Positions 32,790 to 43,748 of a stretch of 64,000 nucleotides of DNA are shown here, one piece after another; position 1 is the first letter of the stretch; every line of letters starts with the position of its first letter. The notes under the pieces are model-generated. The model was not told where the DNA came from. It searched no databases and was given only the letters and a program-made list of their open reading frames with translations. The DNA comes from Adiantum capillus-veneris. Its lineage: Eukaryota; Streptophyta; Polypodiopsida; Polypodiales; Pteridaceae. Made by a program: the position numbers and the translations under genes. The stretch is taken from NCBI GenBank assembly GCA_014529385.2, contig CM043942.1:24518469-24582468 (forward strand), given 5' to 3'.

Positions 32790-33677
32790 TTGGTAGAAGA
32801 TACCCAAAGGGATCTAGAACCAGCACCTAGGCAGATCCAGATTACAGACACCGTGTTCCCTACGCAACATCAACCTCACCAAGTCCATAGACCCTTAGCC
32901 ATACCTAATGTCATCCAAGAAGAAAGTGACTTAAAGTCATGGGAACCAGCACATAGGCAGATCCAGATTATAGACACCGTGTTCCCTACGCAACATCAAC
33001 CTCACCAAGTCCATAGACCCTTAGGCATACCTAGTGTCATCCAAGAAGAAAGTGACTTAAAGTCATGGGAAAGTGGGCGTATTCACTTCTTGATGGAAAG
33101 AATGTTTACAGAGGGACTACTTGATCCTATCGAAGAAATGGAGATCCCATATTCCCCACGTCAAGGGACTGAAGTCCAAAAGGTGCCATTAAACATTGCC
33201 AAATTGATGGATTTCATGTCTTCAGAAGTTAGAACCACCATCATGTCCAAACTATATAAAGACCCTGAGCTAGTCTTAGCTCTTCGAGCCTTCCTCAATG
33301 GAGATCTGAATTTTGGGCTACCACAATTTGCACAGATGGATGGAGTTGGGGAGATGCCAATAGAGGAGGAACACTTAGATCCACAACCCAACCTAGATGA
33401 GAACCTTGTTATAGAAATACCTGTTAACAAGTTGGGACAATACTTTGAGGGTGATGAATCCAATGTGACCATACCAATCACTACTAAGGGATTAACTGTG
33501 AAGGGAATCCTTGATGGTGGTGCTGGGGTTAGCATTGTGACTAAAAATTGTTGGGAAACTATGGGAAGACCTCACCTTGCGACCACAACCATAGTAGTGA
33601 AGATGGCCAATGGGTCTATCGTTAAACCTATTGGGATGCTAGAAGATCTCAAGATCAGGTCTTTGGATATAAAATAA
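32790..33677 (+). pseudogene. pol: E2 gag-protease linker and N-terminal half of protease
   Basis: 295 codons. The first part holds two copies of a 42-residue repeat. The middle (IEIPVNKLGQYFEGDESNVT, about 33410-33470) matches the E1 linker (IPMNKVGEYYEGEEGNTT). Next is the protease active site GILDGGAGVSIVTKNCWETM (about 33509-33560), with D-G-G in place of D-S-G. The frame ends at 33677 and the rest of the domain follows in another frame. Confidence 0.75.
32818..33069 (+). repeat. 126-base in-frame tandem duplication
   Basis: Two units start at about 32818 and 32944. Each codes for a 42-residue stretch with RQIQI, DTVFPTQHQPHQVHRPL and QEESDLKSWE. They differ at only a few bases. Confidence 0.93.
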
Positions 33678-33694
33678 GAGTTACCTTCATTGTT

Positions 33695-34216
33695 ATGGAT
33701 TTCTCCAAACACACTATGACATCGGAGATGATCTTAGGATGTCCTTTCATGAGGAAAGCAAAAATGGTGCATGACTGGTTTAAAAACCATGTCTACTTGC
33801 AGTTCCAAGATTCTGTCATTCGAGTGGATCTTGTAACTGGTCGAGCACATCCTCTAGGAAACAGGTTTATAATTGACAATAGATCTGACACCACAGTTCA
33901 CTCGGCCCCATTGCAGTATTGTTACACGTGTAAAGCGGACAGTGATGTTGGGGAAGATTCTCCTTATATGGATGTACTACCTGGGATGACTGAGTCGGAC
34001 AATGTGGATTGGGTCCACCTAGCAGCAACCATAGACAGTTGGGGAAATAGGGGGACGACCTGGGTAACACCTGAGGGGGATGAAATGCCCGTACCCTTAA
34101 GTATGCTACAAGCAATGCATATAGCTTCTGACAAGAGTCATCTTAATATAACGAAGAAAACATACAAGTGGGTCCCTAAATCTTCTTTAGCGACCATAGC
34201 TAGTGCTAAAAAATAG
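33695..34216 (+). pseudogene. pol: E2 protease C-terminal half and first WVPK motif
   Basis: 173 codons in a frame different from the preceding one. TSEMILGCPFMRKAKMVHDW is the C-terminal retropepsin motif (E1: YEIILGRPFMRQVQLIQDW). After a region of unknown role the frame ends NITKKTYKWVPKSSLATIAS. Here RT should follow, but WVPK comes at once. Confidence 0.7.
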
Positions 34217-34273
34217 AAGCCTTGTTAGAAACGTACCACTCTCTCCAAGAAAAGTAAGAAAACGCGGCATTGG

Positions 34274-34647
34274 TGCTACAGCCGGAGGCGCGGAGTTCCC
34301 TGCAAAATACCCAAAATAAATACTACAGACGATGAGACACGCAAATCTGCATACCTGGCAACCCTCCTTGCACATAATCAAGCTACACACGAGCAGAGAG
34401 AGACAGAGAGGGAGATAGAGCGAGAGAACACGTGCAGGCGCACCTCCTAGAGTGGAGTGCTACGTCGGCACGGCGAGAGAGAAGAGGGAAGAGGAGAGAA
34501 GAACAACGCAAGCACTGGGTGCAATCTCCCCTCGTGCAAGAGTGACCATTTCCCTCTTGCACGTATTTCATTTATAGATTTCTTAAATGGTCAAATTGAG
34601 TACAAACTGGCCGGCCGGTCATAAATGGCCAAAGCTCATAAAGAGCA
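34274..34647 (-). repeat. E7 3' LTR
   Basis: Nearly identical to 36886-37259 (about 8-10 differences). The next bases, CTTGAA, are also shared by both copies. Confidence 0.85.
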
Positions 34648-35569
34648 CTTGAATTGTGGCTTCCAACATCGACTCTGGTGCTACTTGTGGCCCCCACTAT
34701 GTGGCCCATGTCGTCATCGTACCACATAGCTTGTGAAGACCGAGGCCGGCCACGCCAGTTAGTTGTGGTAGCATATGAGGCCTTGCGAATCTTGATCTCG
34801 GTAGAGGGTGGGATTCAAGTTTGTTGCCTACTTGGTGGAATTTCTGCAGGTTATAATGCGCCAAGCCGTCGTTGCTAGCGTTGGAGCTCAATGTGAATTA
34901 TGGAGTTAGTTATGATGAGTCCATCAGCAAAGGAAGATAGGGAGAGATTAGATGGAGACGTTCGGGAGGGAGTTTCAATATGGTCCTGCTTGTTAGCTGA
35001 ACGAGAGAGAAGTGGTGCGTTTATGTTTTTCGATTGTGGTAGGGCAAGATGAGGGATAGAGATGATGATGGGCTGTTAGAGGGCAACCTGTGATAGCCGT
35101 GGAGAGAGAGAAAGAGAGAGAGAGTTGGTGGTTGGTATACCACCATAGAAACAGTGGAGACAATGAATTGCCGAGCAAGTTCAGAAAGAAGTGGAAGAAA
35201 ATAAGATGATAATAACAGGTATCCGTCTGCATGCGCCCCACAATAGTGTAACGGTGTGATATTGCTGCGGATAGGGTACACAGAAAAGTGTGAGCGGTGG
35301 GTGGTGTAGCTGTAAACGGCCGAAAACGCTGGCTGCATGCAAGAGGAGACGGAGTCTGCTGGTTGGCGATATGCATAACACAAAAGTAGTGGGAAAGTGT
35401 AGCCGGATAACATGCAAAAAGATGGTTGTAGGATTGTGTGAGTGAGGGGACAAAAAATTGAGTGGCGCATGGCCGTTAGCGCCTCTCACAAATAGTGTTG
35501 GTAGCTCACTGATGGTTGCGAGCGTTCATCTTCACAAAGAGTGGGGTGTTTGTGTGGCCGTCAGTAGAC

Positions 35570-35683
<114 letters not shown>

Positions 35684-35721
35684 TTTCAGTGGGTGGGCGC
35701 ATGTACAGATCATCACTGCAG

Positions 35722-35724
<3 letters not shown>

Positions 35725-35810
<86 letters not shown>
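35725..35810. repeat. GA microsatellite 2 in E7
   Basis: About 43 AG units, 45 bases from the first tract. Confidence 0.98.
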
Positions 35811-35814
<4 letters not shown>

Positions 35815-36191
35815 CATTATCTTAGCGCCGATATGCAAGAGAGAGAGGGAGTGAGATTAGTTGATGTTGCTTGTGAAGTGACCACAGCCACAAAATTTGC
35901 ATGGTGGCTACTGGTTGGCAAGTGAGGGACAGAGTAACCTGATGAAGAGGGGGCGTGTGTGTGCGCTCGACACTGTGAGAGAAAGAGGTGGATCGCGTGT
36001 TCATTCATCCGGCAGATTCTCAAGACACACAGCTCAGCGACGATTCAACGCCTACTTTGTCAGTGGCTGTGCCTTCGTCCCTCACGTTCAGCAGGATTTC
36101 CCGCCAGCCAGCTTCTTTCGGTGTCGTCTTCCCATGAGAGACTACACCACGAGCCTGGCGGCAGTGAGAACTGGCGGCCTATGATGGCTTG

Positions 36192-36345
<154 letters not shown>

Positions 36346-36872
36346 GAAACTGCCTGGCTCTATCCGCCATGCTGCACACGAGCTCGGTCTACCCTACTGC
36401 TCGCGATGTCATGCATCTGCAAGTCACCTACGCTTTTTTTTTAAAAAAAATCCTTGTTAATTATAAATTTCCGGCCTAACTTGGGACAGGTTTCCATGAG
36501 AAATTGCGAACATGCTAAGATTTTATGTTACTTTTAATTCCCTCTCCTTCCTATGACAGAACACCTCCAAACCTTCTCTTACTACTCTTCTTCTTCGTCG
36601 GCTATATAGATCCTATGACGATATTTATCGCGCTATTAATATATATATACGTTAATATTGTGTAAACTTGCTCATAGTATAAAATTGTCATTTCTACTGT
36701 CTTATTTAGATATCTTCCACTAAGTACAAATTACCGGAGGATTAAAGCCAGATTTTCATGAAAAAAATAATATAGGACAAGAACATAGAATTATAAATTT
36801 TGAAAACCAAAAGAAAACAAGAGCACTTAGCTTTTGGTTATCCGAATATGCAATCTCTGGAGCGTAGCCTCA

Positions 36873-36884
36873 GCTCTGATACCA
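36873..36884 (-). other. E7 primer-binding site, initiator-Met tRNA
   Basis: TGGTATCAGAGC on the minus strand, adjacent to the LTR end CTGTAGCA. Confidence 0.85.
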
Positions 36885-36885
36885 C

Positions 36886-37259
36886 TGCTACAGCCGGAGG
36901 CACGGAGTTCCCTGCAAAATACCCAAAATAAATACTACAGACGATGAGACATGAAAATCTGCATACCTGGCAACCCTCCTTGCACATAATCAAGCTACAC
37001 ACGAGCAGAGAGAGACAGAGAGGGAGATAGAGCGAGAGAACACGTGCAGGCGCACCTCCTAGAGCGGAGTTCTACGCCGGCACGGCGAGAGAGAAGAGGG
37101 AAGAGGAGAGAAGAACAACGCAAGCACTGGGTGCAATCTCCCCCCGTGCAAGAGTGACCATTTCCCTCTTGCACGTATTTCATTTATAGATTTCTTAAAT
37201 GGTCAAATTGAGTACAAACTGACCGGCCGGTCATAAATGGCCAAAGCTCATAAAGAGCA
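36886..37259 (-). repeat. E7 5' LTR
   Basis: 374 bases, a direct copy of 34274-34647. Confidence 0.85.
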
Positions 37260-37286
37260 CTTGAATAATAATAAATGTACATACAA

Positions 37287-37315
37287 TATGATATCCTTTT
37301 GTAATAGCTTAGCGC
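37287..37315 (+). repeat. 29-base inverted repeat, left copy (inversion junction)
   Basis: It is a perfect reverse complement of 40200-40228 (core GATATCCTTTTGTAATAGCT). The two copies bound the segment proposed to be inverted. Confidence 0.9.
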
Positions 37316-37447
37316 CGGTAGCTAGTTTAAAGCCCTAGAAAAAACCCTAGAAATCGAGCAGTGCACAAAGACCTACGATCTAAAACTGACCATAGCGGCC
37401 TGTCAGCTTGACCAAATCGGATGGGATTTGAACCATAGCATGCTCTA

Positions 37448-38034
37448 TGTGCGCGTATGTCGCACGTGTCAATGCAAGGAACTTGCCGATACACCGTGTG
37501 CAAGCCACAAATGGCTCCAAGCACACAACAAGCCTAAACTAGTAAGCTCAAAGATGACGATGGTGTGTCACTCACCGCTCTACGCTTGCTTCGTGGAGGA
37601 TTCCTCGCCGCGAAGAAGAGGGAGACGCCGCTACGCCGTGCTCAATCGCCTCGCCGCCGTCGTGTCGCTGCAATGCTCGATCGCACACACACACACTCTC
37701 TCTCTCTCTCACACACGCATACACACACACACACAAGGAGATGATGAAGAAGAAGAAGATGGAGATGGAGCAAGAGCACTCTTCAATTGCACAAATGAGA
37801 GAATGAGTGAATTTTAGGTTTAGTTGACTTTTATATGAGCTCACCCCATTCACACTTGGGCGCCCATGCTTAGCAACTAATCCCTTGAATGTTCCAGTTA
37901 GAGTGCGCCTCTCATCGGCGATCACTTTTACCCTTTTCCTATTGGACCGACAAGCCCGGTACATGACTCTACCAAGTAAATAATACAACGTCTGTCGTAG
38001 GTGATATGGTGTCCGTGAGCCGTGAGGGTTAACA
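37448..38034 (-). repeat. E2 3' LTR, in inverted orientation
   Basis: 587 bases, the reverse complement of 28058-28624 with moderate divergence. A PPT precedes it on the minus strand, so it is a 3' LTR. The flank TAGAG on its outer side resembles TAGGG before the 5' LTR. Confidence 0.85.
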
Positions 38035-38048
38035 TGCCCCCCTTCCTG
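38035..38048 (-). other. E2 polypurine tract
   Basis: Minus strand: CAGGAAGGGGGGCA directly before the LTR. Confidence 0.75.
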
Positions 38049-39603
38049 ATGTAGATTCCGTCCTCGGAAGCTATTGAGTTGAAGCTCGTTTGTCGAGGTG
38101 GAAGAGCATTTGAGATGAATGTCCTTAGCCTTCTTCAGTAACTGCAAAATCAAACAACGTTGGCACAGTAATTGCATTCTCACATAGAATTAAAAAGCAT
38201 ATACAGTTGTAGGCAGACAATGTGATTGGTGACAGAATTTTAAACCATTTGTCAGCAATAAACATTAAATTGCAATATAATCAAATGCATAAACAGCTGT
38301 AAAGGTAAAAATTAAACAAGTCTGGGGTCGCTAATTTAACGATCGAAAGGCACTAAAGATCGACTATTAATACCATGGGTAAGCTTCTTAATTTTCTCTG
38401 GTCAATTAAGTTGTTTAATCGCGAGAGCCAAGTATTTCATGTTCGAGGGCTGACTAGAGGCTATACCTAGAAGACCTTGTAGTTAAGCTATGATAAAAGG
38501 AATTTCTCATGAAATCATCGCCTGACTGATTACCTTTTCTTTGACCCCCCAACAGTCTTTTCTCATTGATTTACTTTTGATGTGTGTGCTTATTTTGTAT
38601 GCCTTGGGTTTTTTGCTTTTCAAGGAAAAGCGCCCACACTGGGAACCTCTAAGGCTCTAGTACCATAGGCGATACATGTGAGTGAAGTACCCAATCAAGC
38701 TGAGATTTCTCTTCCAGCTTAAGATTTTACATTATGGCACTTTGATTTTGTTTGTTCATTTTCAACATTTTAATTTTGTAACTTTGGGGGGTCATATAAC
38801 ACTGTTACACCTTCCCAGGCTCATCACACTAGTAAAATCCCTTTATAATACTTAAGTTAAAGGTCAATAGGGTCAAGCCCACTAGAAAGCCCTAGTACAT
38901 TTCACACAATGCTGCCTAAATCGGATTAAGAACCTAAGTAACCATTGATTATTAGGAAGGCATTCCCCATGGTATTAAGAGAAGATCTCTAACACCTAAC
39001 TTGGTCAAACTAGCTTAGTCGGACTTGCGCTGAATATTATGCTACCAATCACAATCAAAGCAGACAAACATCGATGCAAAAAAGATAAGGGACAATGCTA
39101 ATGGACAAGAAACACTTGTTTGTGCTGATGGTCATGCTTGATTTGAAAATTGGATGAGAGAAAGATTCCATGAAGGTCCAAATCCTAACCACAGCAACAC
39201 GTTCCTGTACACACTATGAAACACAAGAATACCTCTAGGAGGCACATCAGTGGGAAAAAGGAACTTTGCTAATCACTCAACTCTAAAACAGAAACACTCC
39301 TATCGTACTAATCCTACCTACCCTCCATCACTCTAGTGATGAGGATCAAAGGTGTTTTATGGCATAGGTTTTTGTTTCAGTGTACCGAATGCGAATGTGT
39401 ACGTCTGAGTCAATGTTTTGACTTTTATTGTGCATACTCGTTTGCTAATTGCTCTTGCTCTTTATTTTTTTTGTTTTTTGTGAGTATAAAGCTTTATATG
39501 TACATTCCCTAAGATTGGGATATTGAGACGTCAGGGAGGAAGGTTGAGAGGGGAGTGATTGAGTGATGACTGTCAGCAAACACTCCCCCCTTCCTTGGGT
39601 AGA
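38049..39603 (-). other. E2 3' non-coding region
   Basis: About 1.55 kb without a gene between the WVPK frame and the PPT. No domain is recognised on either strand. Confidence 0.45.
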
Positions 39604-40145
39604 TCATACCGTTTGAAATGTGCTCGTCACCCTTTGAAACCAATTGTTCCAGTCGATAATAGGTGAGGATTTTTGCCAGTAGTTTTCTATTACCTTAGGT
39701 GCCTCATAAGGTTGCAAGGGTGGTAAGGTACTCTCCCAGGATCGAACTTGAAGTGGTTCATCATGTGATTCTTGAACACTAGGAGGTGTGGATTCTTTTG
39801 TAGCTTTATGGAGGTCTACTATTGTAGGTGGAGGTTGTGGAGAAGCTTTTACCTCTATGGATGCATTACATGAGGAGCTAGAAGCTTCATGGGACTCCCC
39901 CCTTCCTGAGCTAGGTGGAACAAATCGTTCTTTCTTCGGTACCCAAACTAGCTCTGGAGCGGGTGTGTAGCATTCTGTGATCTTTTTCTTTCCGCGATTG
40001 TCAATTTGTTTTGGAGCTACAGGATTGGGTGCACATGGGTCAGGTGACAGGTAAGAACACAATCTACGTTTTGGCACCCAGATTTGATCATTTCCTTGAT
40101 AGTAGCCTTGGGCTTCCAATAGTCGTTTAGGAATCCAACTGTTAT
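39604..40145 (-). pseudogene. E2 WVPK-repeat protein
   Basis: The frame is open from about 40145 (SWIPKRLLEAQ) through the 171 codons of 39604-40119. It has WIPK, then QIWVPKRRL and LVWVPKKERFVPP, then a Ser/Pro-rich part, and ends NNWFQRVTSTFQTV. The spacing of WVPK motifs and the basic residues around them match the tails of E0 and E1. TATAACAG just before the TTGGATTCC start could be a splice acceptor. Function is unknown. Confidence 0.55.
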
Positions 40146-40199
40146 AGAAATGATATTTTATGATTTATTGCAGCTGTGACACGTGGAAAAGGCTTGACT

Positions 40200-40228
40200 G
40201 CGCTAAGCTATTACAAAAGGATATCATA
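40200..40228 (-). repeat. 29-base inverted repeat, right copy (inversion junction)
   Basis: Perfect reverse complement of 37287-37315. Confidence 0.9.
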
Positions 40229-40308
40229 CAAAATGGATCATTGTCGAGTAAAGAACTTACCCCTCGTGTCTCATGTGAGACGGTGCTGAAAATGATGGCT
40301 CCGAAAAA
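40229..40308 (-). promoter_or_regulatory. E1 segment with conserved hairpin and splice donor
   Basis: On the minus strand GTCTCA-CA-TGAGAC is followed by ACGAGGG/GTAAGTTCTT; the GT is at 40260-40259. The same order is in E0 (5510-5538). E4a is inserted just beyond it (GAAAA at 40303-40307 and 45562-45566). Confidence 0.5.
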
Positions 40309-40536
40309 TGTTACCATATACATGTGGTAGTGATGTGTGTGAACACACTAGGACCGTCGGGGGCATTTTTTCCCTCTTTAGGAGGTTTTTTCCCCCGAGC
40401 ATTGTATATATTCCCATCACTCTAGGGCTATCTATCTTTCCATTGCACACTAAGTAATACACTCTCCATTGTGTGCCTTGAGCTTCCTTCGTCTTCTCCA
40501 AGCTCTGTGTGTCTCTCTACAACCCTAATTCCAACA
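40309..40536 (+). repeat. E4a 5' LTR
   Basis: TGTTACCATATACATG ... TTCCAACA. A TATA-like TGTATATATTC lies near 40405. Confidence 0.95.
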
Positions 40537-40538
40537 AT

Positions 40539-40550
40539 TGGTATCAGAGC
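40539..40550 (+). other. E4a primer-binding site, initiator-Met tRNA
   Basis: TGGTATCAGAGC, two bases after the LTR. Confidence 0.95.
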
Positions 40551-40897
40551 AGGTTACGTCCTCCCGGGCTTAGTCGCCAGCTGCTCCAGCACACACCTGC
40601 TCACTTTCTCCGATTACAGTGAGGTTTGGCAAGCGTTCGCAGCTCGATAAATATTTCGGGTGCACTCGTAGAGCTTGGTCTGCGCAGATTTTTGATTTGG
40701 GCTCATTTCGGCCTCCGTTCCACTACAGGCAGGTCTACACAGGCAATTTTGTCATTTTGTGCAGAATTTTTGTCAGTGCCGTTTTCTGCATAACAGGTGC
40801 CTTATAGTCTTCTACGGTTTGTGCTATGTAGCACGTGTTGTTCCCGCTCCATTTCTCCTATTTTCGAGCAGTTTTCACATCAGGTGCAACATTTACC

Positions 40898-41990
40898 ATG
40901 GCTGACAACAACAACACAGATCTGTTCAAGATGTTTGCTACTGAGGATAGGTTGGATGGGGACAATTACCCTATGTGGGCTTATATGATGCAACACATTC
41001 TTGTGTCAAAGGGCGTCTGGAATATTGTGAAGGGCATTGATGTACATCCTGGTTATGAGGATGTAGGCGATGTTGAGGATGTTGCAGGTCTTGCTGCAAG
41101 GATTGCTGCTGTTAGAGTTGTTTTGCCTATGGTAGAACAAGCTCGTTGGGATGTTAAGGATGCACAGGCTCATACATTGATTGTGTTGTCTGTGAAGTGC
41201 ACCATTGTTCCTCACATCTGTTCAACAAAATCTGCAAAACCAGCTTGGGATATTTTGGCTAGTCTTTATGCAAGTCGCAATGAGGCTAAAATTTCTTTGC
41301 TACGTAAAGAGCTGGAGTCGAAGATTATGCATGAGGAAGATGATATGGACACTTTCCTTGCTAGTGTCAAGGATATCAATGAGCAACTCATTTCTGCAGG
41401 TGAAGTCATTTCAGACAGTTCCCTAGTACAGACTATTCTTGATGCCTTACCAGATTCTTACCAGACTTTTGCTAGTACTTGGAGACTTATGACCCAAGGA
41501 AATCCTGAAGTTGTCAAGTTTGATGCATTACGCACATTGCTGTTGTAGGAGTCACTTTCCAAAAAAAAAAGGACTAGGCAACGTGCAGTTGAACAGGATT
41601 TTATTGCTTCTCAAAGAAAGGGTGGTAACAGCAATGCAGCCACTTCTTATGCTTCTGTTGCGAGTGGCAAAAATTCTGTTCCTAATGCTTCAGCTGGCAG
41701 CAATTCGTCTGGCAATTCTGGTGATAAGGGCAAAAAGAAGACGCGTTTCCATTATTGTAAAGCTAATGATCACTTGATCAAGTCGTGTCCTAAGTTAAAG
41801 GCCAAAGAGGCTAAGAAGAAAGAGGGTGGTTCCACTGCAAATGATGGTTCCACGACAAATGCAGCCATTGTTGAGTCTTCTGTGAAAGGAGACTATAATG
41901 CTGATGTTGATGCAGAATGGGCTTTTAGCGCAGAGTGCACTTACAATCTTGTTGTCCATGATGCATGCTTGTCAGCTTGTTGTAGATTCA
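40898..41990 (+). pseudogene. gag: E4a copia gag
   Basis: The start ATG at 40898 gives MADNNNTDLFKMFATEDRLD, a UBN2-type gag (DGDNYPMWAYMMQHIL, AWDILASLYASRNEAK, FDALRTLLL). TAG at 41546-41548 replaces a Gln codon kept as CAA in E4b. The frame then continues to the zinc knuckle FHYCKANDHLIKSC (about 41748-41790), in which the first Cys is Phe (TTC, where E4b has TGC). It enters the protease region after a frameshift near 41900-41990. An upstream in-frame start exists at 40835, but 40898 matches E4b. Confidence 0.9.
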
Positions 41991-42392
41991 CATGTGTGGT
42001 ATTTCGACAGTGGTGCTACAAAGCACATTACCTCACATCGTGAATTGTTTACCTCTCTCGAGTCTGTCCCTCATGGGAATTCAGTCACTTGTGCCAACAA
42101 TGCCTCTTATCCAGTTCAAGGAGTTGGAAAGATTGTGCTTACTACTGCTAATGGCAGTTCTTTCACACTTGTTGATGCACTTTATGTACCTGGGATCAAG
42201 AAGAATCTCTTGTCTGTATCCGCACTTGCTAGACTTGGACTTGTAGTTAAATTTGTGGATGACAGATGTACAGTTCATGATCTCAGTTTTGGTGATGAAA
42301 TTGTTGCATCTGGCCTTTTGTGCCGTGGGCTGTATAAGCTCACTTTGTATGACAAGTGTGGACAAAATTTTGCAAATGCTGTTGCAGATTAA
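41898..42392 (+). pseudogene. pol: E4a copia protease
   Basis: VWYFDSGATKHITSH (about 41995-42040) is the retropepsin active site D-S-G-A. ALYVPGIKKNLLSVSAL (about 42176-42226) and CRGLYKL lead into the GAG-pre-integrase part. A stop at 42390-42392 ends this frame. Confidence 0.88.
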
Positions 42393-43748
42393 AGGGCTAT
42401 TTCAGATGCAAAACTTTGGCATGCACGTTTTGGTCATCTGTATTTTGCCAGTTTGTTGTGTTTGCAAAAATCTGATATGGTTGCTTCTTTGCTGCCTCTT
42501 GAAGCACCTGTCAAACATGTTTGTGAAGGCTGTATTTTGGGTAAGATGCAGCATTCTAAGTTTCCAAAGGATGGTTCAGTTCGAGCCACATGCAGGTTGC
42601 AGCTTGTGCATAGTGATGTTTGTGGGCCCATGCAAACTCCATCCTTCGGCAATTACCTGTACTTCGTGACTTTCATTGATGGTTAATCCAAGCAAACTCC
42701 GTCCATGCAAACTCCGTTCTTTGGCAATTACCTGTACTTCCTGACTTTCATTGATGATTAATCCAAGCATGCATGGGTATTCCCGCTTAAAGCAAAGTCC
42801 GAAGTTTTTATGTGCTTCAAACAATTTCTGGCTATGGCTGAAAATGTCTCTAAATGTACTATGGGCACCCTCCGTTCCGATCGAGGGGGGGAGTATATGT
42901 CTCATTAATTTAAAGCATTTTTGGCTAGTCGTGGGATAAAACACCAATGTACAGTGCCTTATACACCTCAGCAAAATGGTGTTGCTGAGAGGAAAAACAG
43001 GTCACTAACGGAAATGGCACGATGTATGGTCAAAAGTCAAGCTTTGCCGCATTCTTTTTGGCTTGAGGCCATCATATGTGTCAATTATGTACTAAACAAG
43101 TGTCCTACGAAAGCTTTGCAGTCTATTACTCCATATGAAGCATGGCATGATAGAAAGCCTTCTATTGAGCACATGCGTGTTTTTGGTTGTTTGGCATATG
43201 CTTTGGTGCCACAAACACAGCACAGAAAATTGGATGATAAGGCTGTCAAATGTATTTTTGTTTGTTATAGTGCTGAAAGCAAAGGTTACAGGTTGTATCA
43301 TCCACAAACAAAACGTATTCTGGTTTCACGGGATGTAGTGTTTGTGGAAGATTCTGTTCAGCCCTTGCTGTCATGTACTAGAGATAGTAATGTAAGCTCA
43401 CAGGACATTTATGACACTTTGTTGCCTCTTTTCAGTGGTGAAAATACAAATATAAGTTCCAATGAGGCAAATGTACAGCCTATGGGGGTTTCTGAAAATG
43501 TTACAGATCAGCCTATTACTGATGCAGATGTACATGATGTACTTGAGGACGAAAGGGCTGAAAATGAGCAGGCTAGAGGTATGCCAAAATGGCTGGTGCA
43601 CACTTTGCGTGACAGTCAATTGGATGCACCTTTGTCTAGTCGTACTCGTTCAGGCTCTCGCCATGCATCTTATGCATCAGATTGTTATGCTTTGGCTGTG
43701 TCTAGCTTACATGATGTTGAGGAGCCTCTGTCTTTTGATGAAGCATAG
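42393..43748 (+). pseudogene. pol: E4a copia integrase
   Basis: GAG-pre-integrase (LWHARFGHL, CEGCILGKM) is followed by the catalytic core: VHSDVCGP (about 42607), LRSDRGGEYM (about 42870) and PQQNGVAERKNRSL (about 42970). All three acidic residues are kept. Stops after FIDG and FIDD, and TAA after YMSH at 42906, break it. A 75-base tandem duplication at about 42628-42777 repeats TPSFGNYLYFVTFID. The C-terminal part runs to 43748. Confidence 0.88.
42628..42777. repeat. 75-base tandem duplication in E4a integrase
   Basis: Units begin CATGCAAACTCC at 42629 and 42704. Length 75 keeps the frame, but both copies carry a TAA. It disturbs the integrase core between its first and second acidic residues. 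Confidence 0.9.
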
